Shown: positions 1 to 6,288 of the stretch, one piece after another
How positions within the stretch are numbered: the stretch's first letter is position 1
How the letters are laid out: every line of letters starts with the position of its first letter
Made by a program: the position numbers and the translations under genes
Source: Lachnospiraceae bacterium
GTDB lineage: Bacteria > Bacillota > Clostridia > Lachnospirales > Lachnospiraceae
DNA: 11,083 nt
Direction of reading: 5' to 3'
Assembly: GCA_003535955.1 (NCBI GenBank)
Contig: DPZM01000304.1
Span: forward strand, 777 to 11,859
Notes under the pieces: generated by a model
The model's input: only the letters and a program-made list of their open reading frames with translations
What the model was told of the DNA's origin: nothing
Databases searched by the model: none

Positions 1-7
1 CTAAGGC

Positions 8-46
8 ATCATAAGGAATCCACCACTTCGTGGTACCCCTTATGAT
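8..46. repeat. Long imperfect hairpin at window edge
   Basis: Nine-base outer arms ATCATAAGG (8-16) and CCTTATGAT (38-46) enclose a second inverted pair ACCAC (22-26) / GTGGT (30-34) around a 3-base loop. Neither strand has a T-run straight after the stem, so it is not a classical intrinsic terminator. Part of it (about 12-26) resembles a stretch at 8230-8246, which suggests a small dispersed repeat, but two partial copies cannot prove that. Confidence 0.55.
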
Positions 47-50
47 AATT

Positions 51-86
51 AAAAACAGTCCGAGTTATTATAGCACAACTCGGACC
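51..86 (-). terminator. Intrinsic terminator of the HAD lipoprotein gene
   Basis: Perfect 9-bp arms GTCCGAGTT (58-66) and AACTCGGAC (77-85) surround a 10-base loop. Read on the minus strand, the stem is followed by TGTTTTTAATT, a usable U-tract. It lies about 45 bases past the stop codon of the lipoprotein gene at 131-2233. Confidence 0.85.
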
Positions 87-130
87 GTTTAAAACATAAT
101 TTTATAATTTTCGTTGCAACCGGATGATCC

Positions 131-2233
131 TTATTTGGAAAGAGGCGTAAAATCAGGCCTTACATAGGTAAGCCTTGACTTGTATTCGTCGAACTGGTCT
201 TCATCGATCTTCTCCCACTCCTCATCCGACAAACCGTAATTTACAAACCATGGATTATCCTTATCCTCGTAACCATCCTCCTTAACACCAAGCTGGGGAA
301 GAAGGTTGACTGTATTTGGCTCTATATCGTAGGTCTGCCAGCCGGTAAGGTCCGCACCACCCGAATACTCGTTGCAGATCATACCGTATTCAAGCGCATA
401 ATACCTGTCCCTGGCCGACCCGGACACAACATGGGCAGGCTTCCTGTCTACGATGGTATAGATATCATAGATCGTACCCTTAAGATCACCATCTGCGATC
501 TCGCCGACCATGAGCTCTTCCACCCCGTCGTTGTTAAGGTCCATATAGGCGTAACCCACCTTGCTTATCGCGTCGCCGCCGTAGGCAACCGTAACCGCAT
601 TGTACTCGGGGCTCATGTCCTCTTCCTCAAGCTTATTACTGTCCCACTTTTCCTCCATTGCGGTCTTAAACTTCTCAATAACGTCACCGTAAAGGTCCTC
701 ACCCTTACAGCCTGCACCCCATTCAAAGTCACCCTCCCCAAGAGGATCAAGGGTCTTAACTATATCCTCAGCTCCGTCATAGAGCTTCTCATAAGACTCA
801 GGCATCTTATCCGTATACTTCTGATAATCATACTGGACATCCGAAGGATACTCAACGACTATATCATAGAGGGTCTTGTCTCCATCCTTGATCTCGCCGA
901 CCTTCTCATCCATGCCGCCCGCATAGTCGGAAGGGTTCTCGTATGCATAAACCGAAAAAGCATAACCGCCAAAGCCTGCATCCTCCGCTTCCTTGTCATA
1001 TACGGCATATCCGTTCTTATAGCTCTTTACATCATAGGTACCGTCAAGGTCCTCAGGCATGGTGATCTCAAATATCTTATTCTCGGCCTCTGTATTTATC
1101 GTTACGTCATCTCCGTAAATAGTGGCGAAATCCATAGCCATGGATATGGTCTTGACCCCGTGCTCATCACACCACTTGGTAAGTGTATCGACCTTCTCCT
1201 GATTGCCGTATTCCCTCTCAAAGTCATCACACAGGACCATGTAAGCCTGACTCTCGTATTTATCATTGTTCAGGGTATACTGCTGCATGGACATATCCCC
1301 TGAGGTATTGCCGAAGGCAAGCACGGGAACCTTGCCGATCTCCTCGGATATCTTGCTGACCTTGTTCATCTTGATGGTCTTGATAACCAGATCCCCTCCC
1401 AGAATGACCTTGTCCTCCGGCTGATACTGGTAATCAAGTCCGTCCTTATCCTCCTGACCCGAAGCCACCCTGGTATAGGTCATACCTATTACCCTGTTCT
1501 CGGGTATGGGGATCAGGTCTTCAATAAGGGCACGGACTACGGTCCTGTCGGATCCCGAGACCACATAACACTGAAAATCATAGGCATCAAGATACTTGAC
1601 AAGTGAAACCATGGGCTTATAGAAGGCATCACCTCTCTTAAGATTGTTAAATCCCTCAGCCTCGGATTTCATAAATTCCCTCGTATATTCCTTAAGCTCA
1701 TCCGGCGTCATGCCCTTGTAGGAAAGTCCGGCGAATTTGGCATGAAGCCTCTCGGAATTATCCGGCATATCCCCTTCCTTATGCACGGCCAAGTTAAGAG
1801 CCTGAGCGAATTCCTTCATGTCCTCCGGCGCTTCATAGCTTTCATCATCAAGCGCCCTGTGGATAAACATCATATACTCGAAATAAGATGGATACAGTTC
1901 ACCCATAAGGGTGCCGTCAAGATCGAAAACCGCGATACGGTCTTCAACAGGTATAAAGGCATCCGAATCCTCATCCGTTACCTTCTCAACATAATCCCTT
2001 ATTGAAGCGGCCGCTTCGGAGCCCTCACTCCAGTATTCAAGCGCTGCCTTTTTCTCATCGGATGCAGTTACCTCAACATCCTTAAGCTCATCCGTTATCA
2101 TACCGGCAAGCTTCTCCGGATCGTTTATGTTGATGTTCATTCCATCCATGTTCGCGCACCCGGAAAAAAGCCCGGATACCATTGCAGCTGTAATAAGCCC
2201 AGGGATTATTTTCTTTATCATTGTCCGTTTCAT
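131..2233 (-). CDS. Surface lipoprotein with HAD phosphatase domain and C-terminal Asp-rich domains
   Basis: The 700-residue product starts with a lipoprotein signal peptide: basic MKRTMIKK, a hydrophobic stretch, and lipobox FSGC with the acylated Cys at 26, so it should be anchored outside the membrane. Residues about 90-370 are a haloacid dehalogenase (HAD) phosphatase. Motif I is FDLDGT at 103-108 (nucleophile D104, acid D106), motif II is VVSGS around S226, and motif IV is GNTSGDMSM with D313; the long insert after motif I looks like a cap. The overall look is that of phosphoserine-phosphatase-like HADs; the substrate is unknown. Residues about 380-500 form an unassigned domain. Residues about 545-600 carry DLNNDGVEE, a calcium-loop-like motif common in Firmicute surface lipoproteins. 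HAD lipoproteins are usually much shorter, so the C-terminal 300 residues are an extension. The ATG at 2233 has AGGAGGT 5 bases upstream. The gene has its own promoter and terminator, so it is probably monocistronic. Confidence 0.85.
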   Translation of the reverse strand: MKRTMIKKIIPGLITAAMVSGLFSGCANMDGMNININDPEKLAGMITDELKDVEVTASDEKKAALEYWSEGSEAAASIRDYVEKVTDEDSDAFIPVEDRIAVFDLDGTLMGELYPSYFEYMMFIHRALDDESYEAPEDMKEFAQALNLAVHKEGDMPDNSERLHAKFAGLSYKGMTPDELKEYTREFMKSEAEGFNNLKRGDAFYKPMVSLVKYLDAYDFQCYVVSGSDRTVVRALIEDLIPIPENRVIGMTYTRVASGQEDKDGLDYQYQPEDKVILGGDLVIKTIKMNKVSKISEEIGKVPVLAFGNTSGDMSMQQYTLNNDKYESQAYMVLCDDFEREYGNQEKVDTLTKWCDEHGVKTISMAMDFATIYGDDVTINTEAENKIFEITMPEDLDGTYDVKSYKNGYAVYDKEAEDAGFGGYAFSVYAYENPSDYAGGMDEKVGEIKDGDKTLYDIVVEYPSDVQYDYQKYTDKMPESYEKLYDGAEDIVKTLDPLGEGDFEWGAGCKGEDLYGDVIEKFKTAMEEKWDSNKLEEEDMSPEYNAVTVAYGGDAISKVGYAYMDLNNDGVEELMVGEIADGDLKGTIYDIYTIVDRKPAHVVSGSARDRYYALEYGMICNEYSGGADLTGWQTYDIEPNTVNLLPQLGVKEDGYEDKDNPWFVNYGLSDEEWEKIDEDQFDEYKSRLTYVRPDFTPLSK

Positions 2234-2238
2234 TAGCC

Positions 2239-2245
2239 ACCTCCT
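2239..2245 (-). promoter_or_regulatory. Ribosome binding site of the HAD lipoprotein
   Basis: AGGAGGT on the minus strand ends 5 bases before the ATG at 2233. It supports that start over the in-frame ATG four codons downstream. Confidence 0.8.
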
Positions 2246-2273
2246 AATCAGGCTTTTCTGTCACATCTTTTTT

Positions 2274-2282
2274 ATTATAACA
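2274..2282 (-). promoter_or_regulatory. Extended -10 promoter for the HAD lipoprotein
   Basis: Minus-strand TGTTATAAT is a perfect extended -10 (TGn + TATAAT). No good -35 hexamer is seen 16-18 bases upstream, as is common for extended -10 promoters. Predicted transcription start is near 2267, giving a leader of about 34 bases. Confidence 0.7.
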
Positions 2283-2410
2283 CAAATGATCTACAAATAC
2301 ACGACCTTTAAATTCATCCGAATCCATGATCAGTTCACCAACTTCCGGCACACTGATCGAACCTGCGAGCGGGTTTTATCAAGACAGAAATGACGCTCAT
2401 CCGGTTTGCT

Positions 2411-2427
2411 GCCCTGTTTTACAGGGC
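2411..2427 (-). other. Short hairpin around the pyrF stop codon
   Basis: GCCCTG (2411-2416) and CAGGGC (2422-2427) are perfect 6-bp arms with a 5-base loop that holds the pyrF stop codon (2419-2421). No U-tract follows on the minus strand, so pyrF has no convincing intrinsic terminator here and some read-through toward the lipoprotein gene is possible. Confidence 0.5.
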
Positions 2428-3348
2428 ATTTTCGGCGATATCCTTGCGCATATCAATAACAGCGGCGCGGGAAGCGTCGGCGTAGCCCGCTTCTCCGTAT
2501 TTATAATACCTGTCGTTTGTGTAGGCTGCTATGATACCCCTCGAAGAATTGATGATCGCACCAAGTCCGTCCTTATTAAAGAAGTGCTTAAGGTCGGCAC
2601 CCTTGCCGCCCTGGGCACCGTAACCGGGAACCAGGATATATGTTTTTGGCATGATCTCCCTTAAGATCTTACCCTGTTCGGGATAGGTAGCACCGACAAC
2701 CGCACCCACGTAAGAATACTCATCACCCATACAGGTTTCACCCCATCTTGCCACCTGTTCGCCCACTATCTCATATAGAGGCCTCTCATCCGCATCAGAA
2801 AGCTTCCTGTCCTGGAATTCACCGGAACTTGGATTGGAAGTCTTTACCAGAACAAAGATACCCTTCTTCTCCTCCCGGCATACATTTATAAAGGGATTGA
2901 CACCGTCCGAACCAAGATAGGGGTTGACCGTAACGAAGTCCTCATCAAAGCCGTAGTATGACTTCGACCCGACTGTGACCTTGCCCAGATGGCCAACGGC
3001 ATATGCTTCGGAGGTTGATCCTATGTCACCCCGCTTGATATCCCCTATCACAACAAGGTCCCGGTCCTTGCAGTACTCGACTGTCTTCTTAAAGGCGATA
3101 AGGCCGGGAATACCGAACTGCTCATACATGGCTATCTGCGGCTTCACTGCCGGTATCAGATCATATATGGCATCTATGATCCCCTTGTTAAACTGCCATA
3201 TGGCTTCTCCCGCACCCTCGAGTGTTTCGCCGTATTCCTTAAAGGCGGCCTCCTTAATATGTCCCGGTATGTACTTCATCATGGGATCGAGGCCCACAAC
3301 GATCGGAGCATTTGTCTGCTTGATGTTTTCTATCAGTTTGTTGATCAT
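2419..3348 (-). CDS. pyrF: Orotidine 5'-phosphate decarboxylase, type 2
   Basis: Catalyses the last step of de novo UMP synthesis, decarboxylating orotidine 5'-monophosphate to UMP in the cytoplasm. The 309-residue length, with insertions relative to the roughly 240-residue type 1 enzyme, fits the type 2 subfamily. Visible motifs are VVGLDP at 17-22, the catalytic DIKRGDIG at 103-110 (D103, K105, D108), the phosphate-side loop VPGYGAQGG at 240-248, and SSRGI near R270. The frame extends upstream to a GTG at 3405, but that codon sits at the predicted transcription start. The ATG at 3348 has AAGGAG exactly 6 bases upstream and puts the conserved core at the usual distance from the N-terminus, so it was chosen. 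The gene stands apart from any other pyr gene in this window, between nrdD and a lipoprotein gene, with its own promoter. Confidence 0.95.
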   Translation of the reverse strand: MINKLIENIKQTNAPIVVGLDPMMKYIPGHIKEAAFKEYGETLEGAGEAIWQFNKGIIDAIYDLIPAVKPQIAMYEQFGIPGLIAFKKTVEYCKDRDLVVIGDIKRGDIGSTSEAYAVGHLGKVTVGSKSYYGFDEDFVTVNPYLGSDGVNPFINVCREEKKGIFVLVKTSNPSSGEFQDRKLSDADERPLYEIVGEQVARWGETCMGDEYSYVGAVVGATYPEQGKILREIMPKTYILVPGYGAQGGKGADLKHFFNKDGLGAIINSSRGIIAAYTNDRYYKYGEAGYADASRAAVIDMRKDIAENAL

Positions 3349-3354
3349 TTCATT

Positions 3355-3360
3355 CTCCTT
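3355..3360 (-). promoter_or_regulatory. Ribosome binding site deciding the pyrF start
   Basis: Minus-strand AAGGAG ends 6 bases before the ATG at 3348. This site is the reason for rejecting the longer GTG-initiated frame. Confidence 0.8.
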
Positions 3361-3411
3361 GGGATCTTCATAAATATTTAAATATTCCGGTATATCCGAA
3401 ATCACTGATTG

Positions 3412-3440
3412 AGTGTATCACATCATAAGAACTGGTTCAA
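3412..3440 (-). promoter_or_regulatory. pyrF promoter
   Basis: On the minus strand, TTGAAC (3435-3440) is followed by a 17-base spacer and TACACT (3412-3417). A TG one base before the -10 gives an extended -10. Predicted start is near 3405, for a leader of roughly 57 bases. The site lies just downstream of the nrdD terminator. Confidence 0.65.
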
Positions 3441-3466
3441 GACAATACCTCGCTAAGAGTCTTGTT

Positions 3467-3500
3467 AAAGAAGAAAGGGCTACAGCCAATGCTGCAGCCC
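3467..3500 (-). terminator. Intrinsic terminator of nrdD
   Basis: On the minus strand GGGCTGCAG (3492-3500) pairs with CTGTAGCCC (3477-3485) over 9 bp with one G-U, around a 6-base loop. TTTCTTCTTT follows. It separates nrdD from the pyrF promoter. Confidence 0.85.
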
Positions 3501-3518
3501 GCCTTATAAATATTTATA

Positions 3519-3534
3519 CCCATTTTAATATGGG
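3519..3534 (-). other. Short hairpin around the nrdD stop codon
   Basis: CCCAT (3519-3523) and ATGGG (3530-3534) enclose a 6-base loop that contains the nrdD stop codon (3525-3527). It is only 5 bp and lies upstream of the strong terminator at 3467-3500. Confidence 0.35.
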
Positions 3535-5924
3535 ACAACAACCAAAGGTGAATGTTCCTCAGCGTATCTGGTTATATTGGAAAGATTGGCGTATTTCTCA
3601 TATTCATTGCCATTTACAACCACCAGGGTAGGTGCCTGCATCACACTGTACTTCCTTGCAAGCTCCATGTTCTCCTCAGCATCGATAAGAACATATTTCT
3701 CATTCTTAAGGACTTCCCTTGCCTGCTTGCAGTTAGGGCAGGTCTTGGTGGTGAAGAGATACTTGATATTCGCCACTGGCTCGAAGCTTACTTCCTTCTT
3801 ATCATCCTGGGTGCTTAAGGTAACTACCGTTGACAGAGGTCTCTTGAGGGATGAATTCTCGATATCGTAAACCACCCTGTTCTTATACTCCTGGGCCTTA
3901 CCGTCGTTCCAGTTCTGCACCGGCCTGTAATAACCGGTTATACGTGAGTAAACCTCGGTCACGGCACCGCAGTGAGGACAGGTCTTCTGCTCACCGACAA
4001 GATATCCGTGGTCCTTACATACAGAATATGTGGGGGACATCGTATAATAAGGAAGCTTGTAATTCTGGGCTATCTTGCGTACCAGAGATGCAGCTGCCTT
4101 CCAATCGGGAAGCTTCTCCCCTAAGAATGCGTGGAATACGGTTCCCGATGTATATAATGTCTGAAGATCGTCCTGTATATCCAAGGCATCGAAGATGTCC
4201 GAAGTATAATCAACAGGAAGATGCGAGCTGTTGGTATAGTAGGGAGTATCACCCGGGTTGCCGGCAGTCTTGATGTTGGGCCAGCGCTTCTTGTCATGCT
4301 TGGCAAGCCTGTAGGTCGTTGACTCGGCCGGTGTTGCCTCAAGGTTATAGAGGTCACCGTACTGCTCCTGATAGTCGGCAAGGCGGTTACGCATGTGATT
4401 AAGGACTTCCTTGGTGAACTCCTGGGTCCTCTTGTCCGTCATGTCTGCACGCAGCCAGTTGGCATTGAGACCAACCTCATTCATACCGATAAGTCCGATC
4501 GTTGAAAAATGATTGTCGAAGTTGCCCAGATACCTCTTGGTATAGGGATATAATCCTTCGTCAAGGAGCTTGCTGATAACGCCCCTCTTTATCTTAAGGC
4601 TGCGGGCCGAAAGGTCCATAAGCCTGTTAAGCCTCTTGTAAAAATCATCCTTATTGGCCGCAAGATAGGCGATCCTGGGCATGTTGATCGTAACAACGCC
4701 AACCGAACCGGTTGACTCTCCCGAGCCGAAGAAACCACCGGTCTTCTTACGAAGCTCACGGAGGTCAAGACGCAGGCGGCAGCACATGGAGCGAACATCG
4801 CTTGGTTCCATATCGCTGTTGATATAATTCGAGAAATAAGGTGTACCGTACTTAGCCGTCATCTCGAAGAGAAGCCTGTTGTTCTCGGTATCCGACCAGT
4901 CAAAGTCACTCGTGATCGAGTAGGTGGGGATAGGATACTGGAATCCGCGTCCGTTAGCATCCCCTTCTATCATGATCTCGATGAACGCCTTGTTGACCAT
5001 GTCCATCTCGGCCTTGCAGTCCTTATACTTGAAGTCCATCTCCTTCCCGCCTACAATGGCAGGAAGCTCGGCAAGGTCATTAGGAACCGTCCAGTCCAGA
5101 GTGATATTGGAGAATGGAGCCTGAGTTCCCCAGCGGCTGGGTGTGTTTACACCGTAGACAAAGGCCTCGATGCACTTCTTCACTTCCTTATAAGAAAGGT
5201 TGTCAACCTTAACAAAGGGAGCCAGATATGTATCAAATGATGAGAATGCCTGGGCTCCGGCCCACTCATTCTGCATTATTCCAAGGAAATTGACCATCTG
5301 GTTGCACAAAACCGAAAGATGGGAAGCAGGTGCCGAAGTGATCTTGCCGTTGATACCGCCAAGTCCCTCCTGTATAAGCTGCTTAAGGGACCAGCCTGCG
5401 CAGTAGCCCGTTAACATGGACAGGTCATGGATATGGATGTCCGCATTGCGGTGGGCATCGGCTATCTCCTGGTCATAGATCTCGGACAGCCAGTAGTTGG
5501 CGGTCACCGCGCCCGAATTACTTAATATAAGTCCGCCTACGGAATAGGTAACTGTTGAGTTCTCCTTAACCCTCCAGTCCTCAACCTTAACGTAGCTGTT
5601 CACCACATCCTTATAATCAAGGATGGTAGACTTCATGTTCCTCATCTTCTCGCGCTGCTTGCGGTATAAGATGTAGGCCTTGGCAACCTCGGTATAGCCG
5701 GCCTGCTCAAGGACCGTCTCAACGGAATCCTGAACATCCTCGATACTGACCCTGTCGCCGTCCATCTTCTTCTGGAAATCGGAAGTAACACGAAGCGAGA
5801 GCAGATCGATCATATCATTATTATACTGCTTCTCGCAGGCATCGAATGCCTTCATGATCGCGCTGCTGATCTTGCTTATATTAAAGTCCGCAATCTCGCC
5901 ATCCCTCTTTACAACACTTAACAT
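3525..5924 (-). CDS. nrdD: Anaerobic (class III) ribonucleoside-triphosphate reductase with fused C-terminal redoxin
   Basis: Reduces ribonucleotides to deoxyribonucleotides without oxygen using a glycyl radical. The 799 residues read in order: an N-terminal ATP-cone allosteric domain (about 3-93); the catalytic ten-stranded barrel with C175 (TGYCAGW), the HIHDL motif at 164-168 and paired Cys 381-382 in the MCCRL finger-loop motif; and a zinc-site pattern C636, H639, C649, C652 (C-x2-H...C-x2-C). Next is the glycyl-radical motif RITGYY with G664, and finally a thioredoxin/glutaredoxin-like domain at about 717-799 with CPNC at 729-732. The fused redoxin suggests reduction by a dithiol rather than formate, as in the redoxin-dependent class III branch; this is inference from domain content. 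The ATG at 5924 follows GGAGGAG by about 8 bases. The activating radical-SAM partner nrdG is not adjacent: a terminator and pyrF follow. Paired NrdR boxes upstream predict control by dNTP/ATP level. Confidence 0.96.
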   Translation of the reverse strand: MLSVVKRDGEIADFNISKISSAIMKAFDACEKQYNNDMIDLLSLRVTSDFQKKMDGDRVSIEDVQDSVETVLEQAGYTEVAKAYILYRKQREKMRNMKSTILDYKDVVNSYVKVEDWRVKENSTVTYSVGGLILSNSGAVTANYWLSEIYDQEIADAHRNADIHIHDLSMLTGYCAGWSLKQLIQEGLGGINGKITSAPASHLSVLCNQMVNFLGIMQNEWAGAQAFSSFDTYLAPFVKVDNLSYKEVKKCIEAFVYGVNTPSRWGTQAPFSNITLDWTVPNDLAELPAIVGGKEMDFKYKDCKAEMDMVNKAFIEIMIEGDANGRGFQYPIPTYSITSDFDWSDTENNRLLFEMTAKYGTPYFSNYINSDMEPSDVRSMCCRLRLDLRELRKKTGGFFGSGESTGSVGVVTINMPRIAYLAANKDDFYKRLNRLMDLSARSLKIKRGVISKLLDEGLYPYTKRYLGNFDNHFSTIGLIGMNEVGLNANWLRADMTDKRTQEFTKEVLNHMRNRLADYQEQYGDLYNLEATPAESTTYRLAKHDKKRWPNIKTAGNPGDTPYYTNSSHLPVDYTSDIFDALDIQDDLQTLYTSGTVFHAFLGEKLPDWKAAASLVRKIAQNYKLPYYTMSPTYSVCKDHGYLVGEQKTCPHCGAVTEVYSRITGYYRPVQNWNDGKAQEYKNRVVYDIENSSLKRPLSTVVTLSTQDDKKEVSFEPVANIKYLFTTKTCPNCKQAREVLKNEKYVLIDAEENMELARKYSVMQAPTLVVVNGNEYEKYANLSNITRYAEEHSPLVVVPY

Positions 5925-6018
5925 CTCTTAAACTCCTCCCCCTTATTCTGCGTTTTCATTATTTATTACACTCCATTGTATTTAGTAAGAACGAATCCCG
6001 TGACCGGTGAATGGTGAT

Positions 6019-6058
6019 AAAAAATCCGCGGCTTAGTCCGAAACAGTCAAAACCGCGA
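6019..6058 (-). promoter_or_regulatory. Terminator-like hairpin at the 5' end of the nrdD leader
   Basis: On the minus strand CGCGG (6053-6057) pairs with CCGCG (6027-6031), with further imperfect pairing inside. A run of six T follows at 6019-6024. The predicted transcription start is about 6060, so the hairpin would open the transcript about 95 bases before the nrdD SD. It could be an attenuator or a 5' stabilising stem. No competing antiterminator helix was found in the rest of the leader. Confidence 0.5.
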
Positions 6059-6066
6059 CTGCAATC

Positions 6067-6095
6067 AGTATAGCATCGGGGTTTTTAAAAGTCAA
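6067..6095 (-). promoter_or_regulatory. nrdD promoter (sigma-A type)
   Basis: On the minus strand TTGACT (6090-6095), a 17-base spacer, then TATACT (6067-6072): five of six consensus matches at each hexamer. Predicted start is the A near 6060, giving a leader of about 135 bases before the nrdD ATG. Confidence 0.8.
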
Positions 6096-6102
6096 CGTCA
6101 AA

Positions 6103-6118
6103 GCACAAGATATTATGT
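6103..6118. promoter_or_regulatory. NrdR box 2 (promoter-proximal)
   Basis: GCACAAGATATTATGT matches the NrdR box consensus ACACWATATATWGTGT at 13 of 16 positions. It ends 7 bases from the nrdD -35 and its centre lies exactly 32 bp from the centre of box 1, the helical phasing typical of paired NrdR sites. Confidence 0.8.
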
Positions 6119-6134
6119 GGCTTTTTTGATACAA

Positions 6135-6150
6135 ACACTATATATTGTGG
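6135..6150. promoter_or_regulatory. NrdR box 1 (promoter-distal)
   Basis: ACACTATATATTGTGG matches the NrdR consensus ACACWATATATWGTGT at 15 of 16 positions. NrdR is the zinc-ribbon/ATP-cone repressor that senses dATP/ATP and controls nrd genes. Both boxes lie upstream of the -35, so repression would work from an upstream-flanking position. Confidence 0.88.
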
Positions 6151-6187
6151 TTCTTATGTCAACCTGTTTATGCATTTTTTTTAAGTC

Positions 6188-6224
6188 AAAAAATCCCCCC
6201 ATCCACCTTAACAGTGGGGGAGGG
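6188..6224 (-). terminator. Intrinsic terminator of the TPR lipoprotein gene
   Basis: On the minus strand CCTCCCCCAC and GTGG-AT-GGGGGG pair over about 10 bp, with a 2-base bulge, around loop TGTTAAG. ATTTTTT follows. It lies about 65 bases past the stop codon at 6289 and insulates nrdD control from the upstream gene. Confidence 0.85.
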
Positions 6225-6237
6225 AGTCAATTTTTTC

Positions 6238-6267
6238 TGGTCAAATATCCATTGACCACTTGGGTCA
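6238..6267. repeat. Overlapping inverted repeats after the TPR gene
   Basis: TGGTCAA (6238-6244) and TTGACCA (6252-6258) form a perfect 7-bp inverted repeat with a 7-base spacer. TGACC (6253-6257) also pairs with GGTCA (6263-6267). Three half-sites share the arms. No T-run follows either version. Function unknown. Confidence 0.45.
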
Positions 6268-6288
6268 TTTGTTGAATTTCTACAAATT

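Noticed and set aside
431..1303. Long plus-strand open frame (290 codons) antisense to the HAD lipoprotein gene, with a hydrophobic translation
   Set aside because: It is a mirror of the minus-strand gene's codon pattern. The minus frame has a signal peptide, catalytic motifs, ribosome binding site, promoter and terminator; the plus frame has no recognisable start signal or domain.
2244..2327. Minus-strand 27-codon small ORF (MDSDEFKGRV...) just upstream of the HAD lipoprotein, its stop overlapping that gene's ribosome binding site
   Set aside because: No Shine-Dalgarno of its own, and the likely -10 of the next gene lies inside it, so most transcripts would lack its start. It might be a leader peptide if read-through from pyrF occurs, but nothing else supports it.
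2345..2375. Minus-strand GCAGGTTCGATC, which looks like a tRNA T-arm and might mark an attachment site
   Set aside because: The T-stem is not complementary, no acceptor, anticodon or D arm is present, and no integrase or duplicated end is seen.
3349..3405. Longer pyrF beginning at a GTG at 3405
   Set aside because: The GTG lies at the predicted transcription start with no ribosome binding site; the ATG at 3348 has AAGGAG at 6 bases and matches family length.
5993..6050. Plus-strand resemblance to pieces of an FMN (RFN) riboswitch: CCCGTGACCGGTG, GGTGAT...ATCC, TTAGTCCG
   Set aside because: The conserved 5' half of the aptamer and most paired elements are missing, and no plus-strand gene follows for over 1 kb. 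Better explained as the minus-strand nrdD leader.
6137..6162. Second nrdD promoter from minus-strand TTGACA (6157-6162) with TATAGT (6137-6142) inside NrdR box 1
   Set aside because: The spacer is only 14 bases, too short for a sigma-A promoter, while the downstream TTGACT-N17-TATACT is ideal.
6224..6236. Plus-strand use of the 6195-6224 hairpin as a bidirectional terminator
   Set aside because: On the plus strand the T-run begins about 6 bases after the stem and no plus-strand gene lies upstream to need it.
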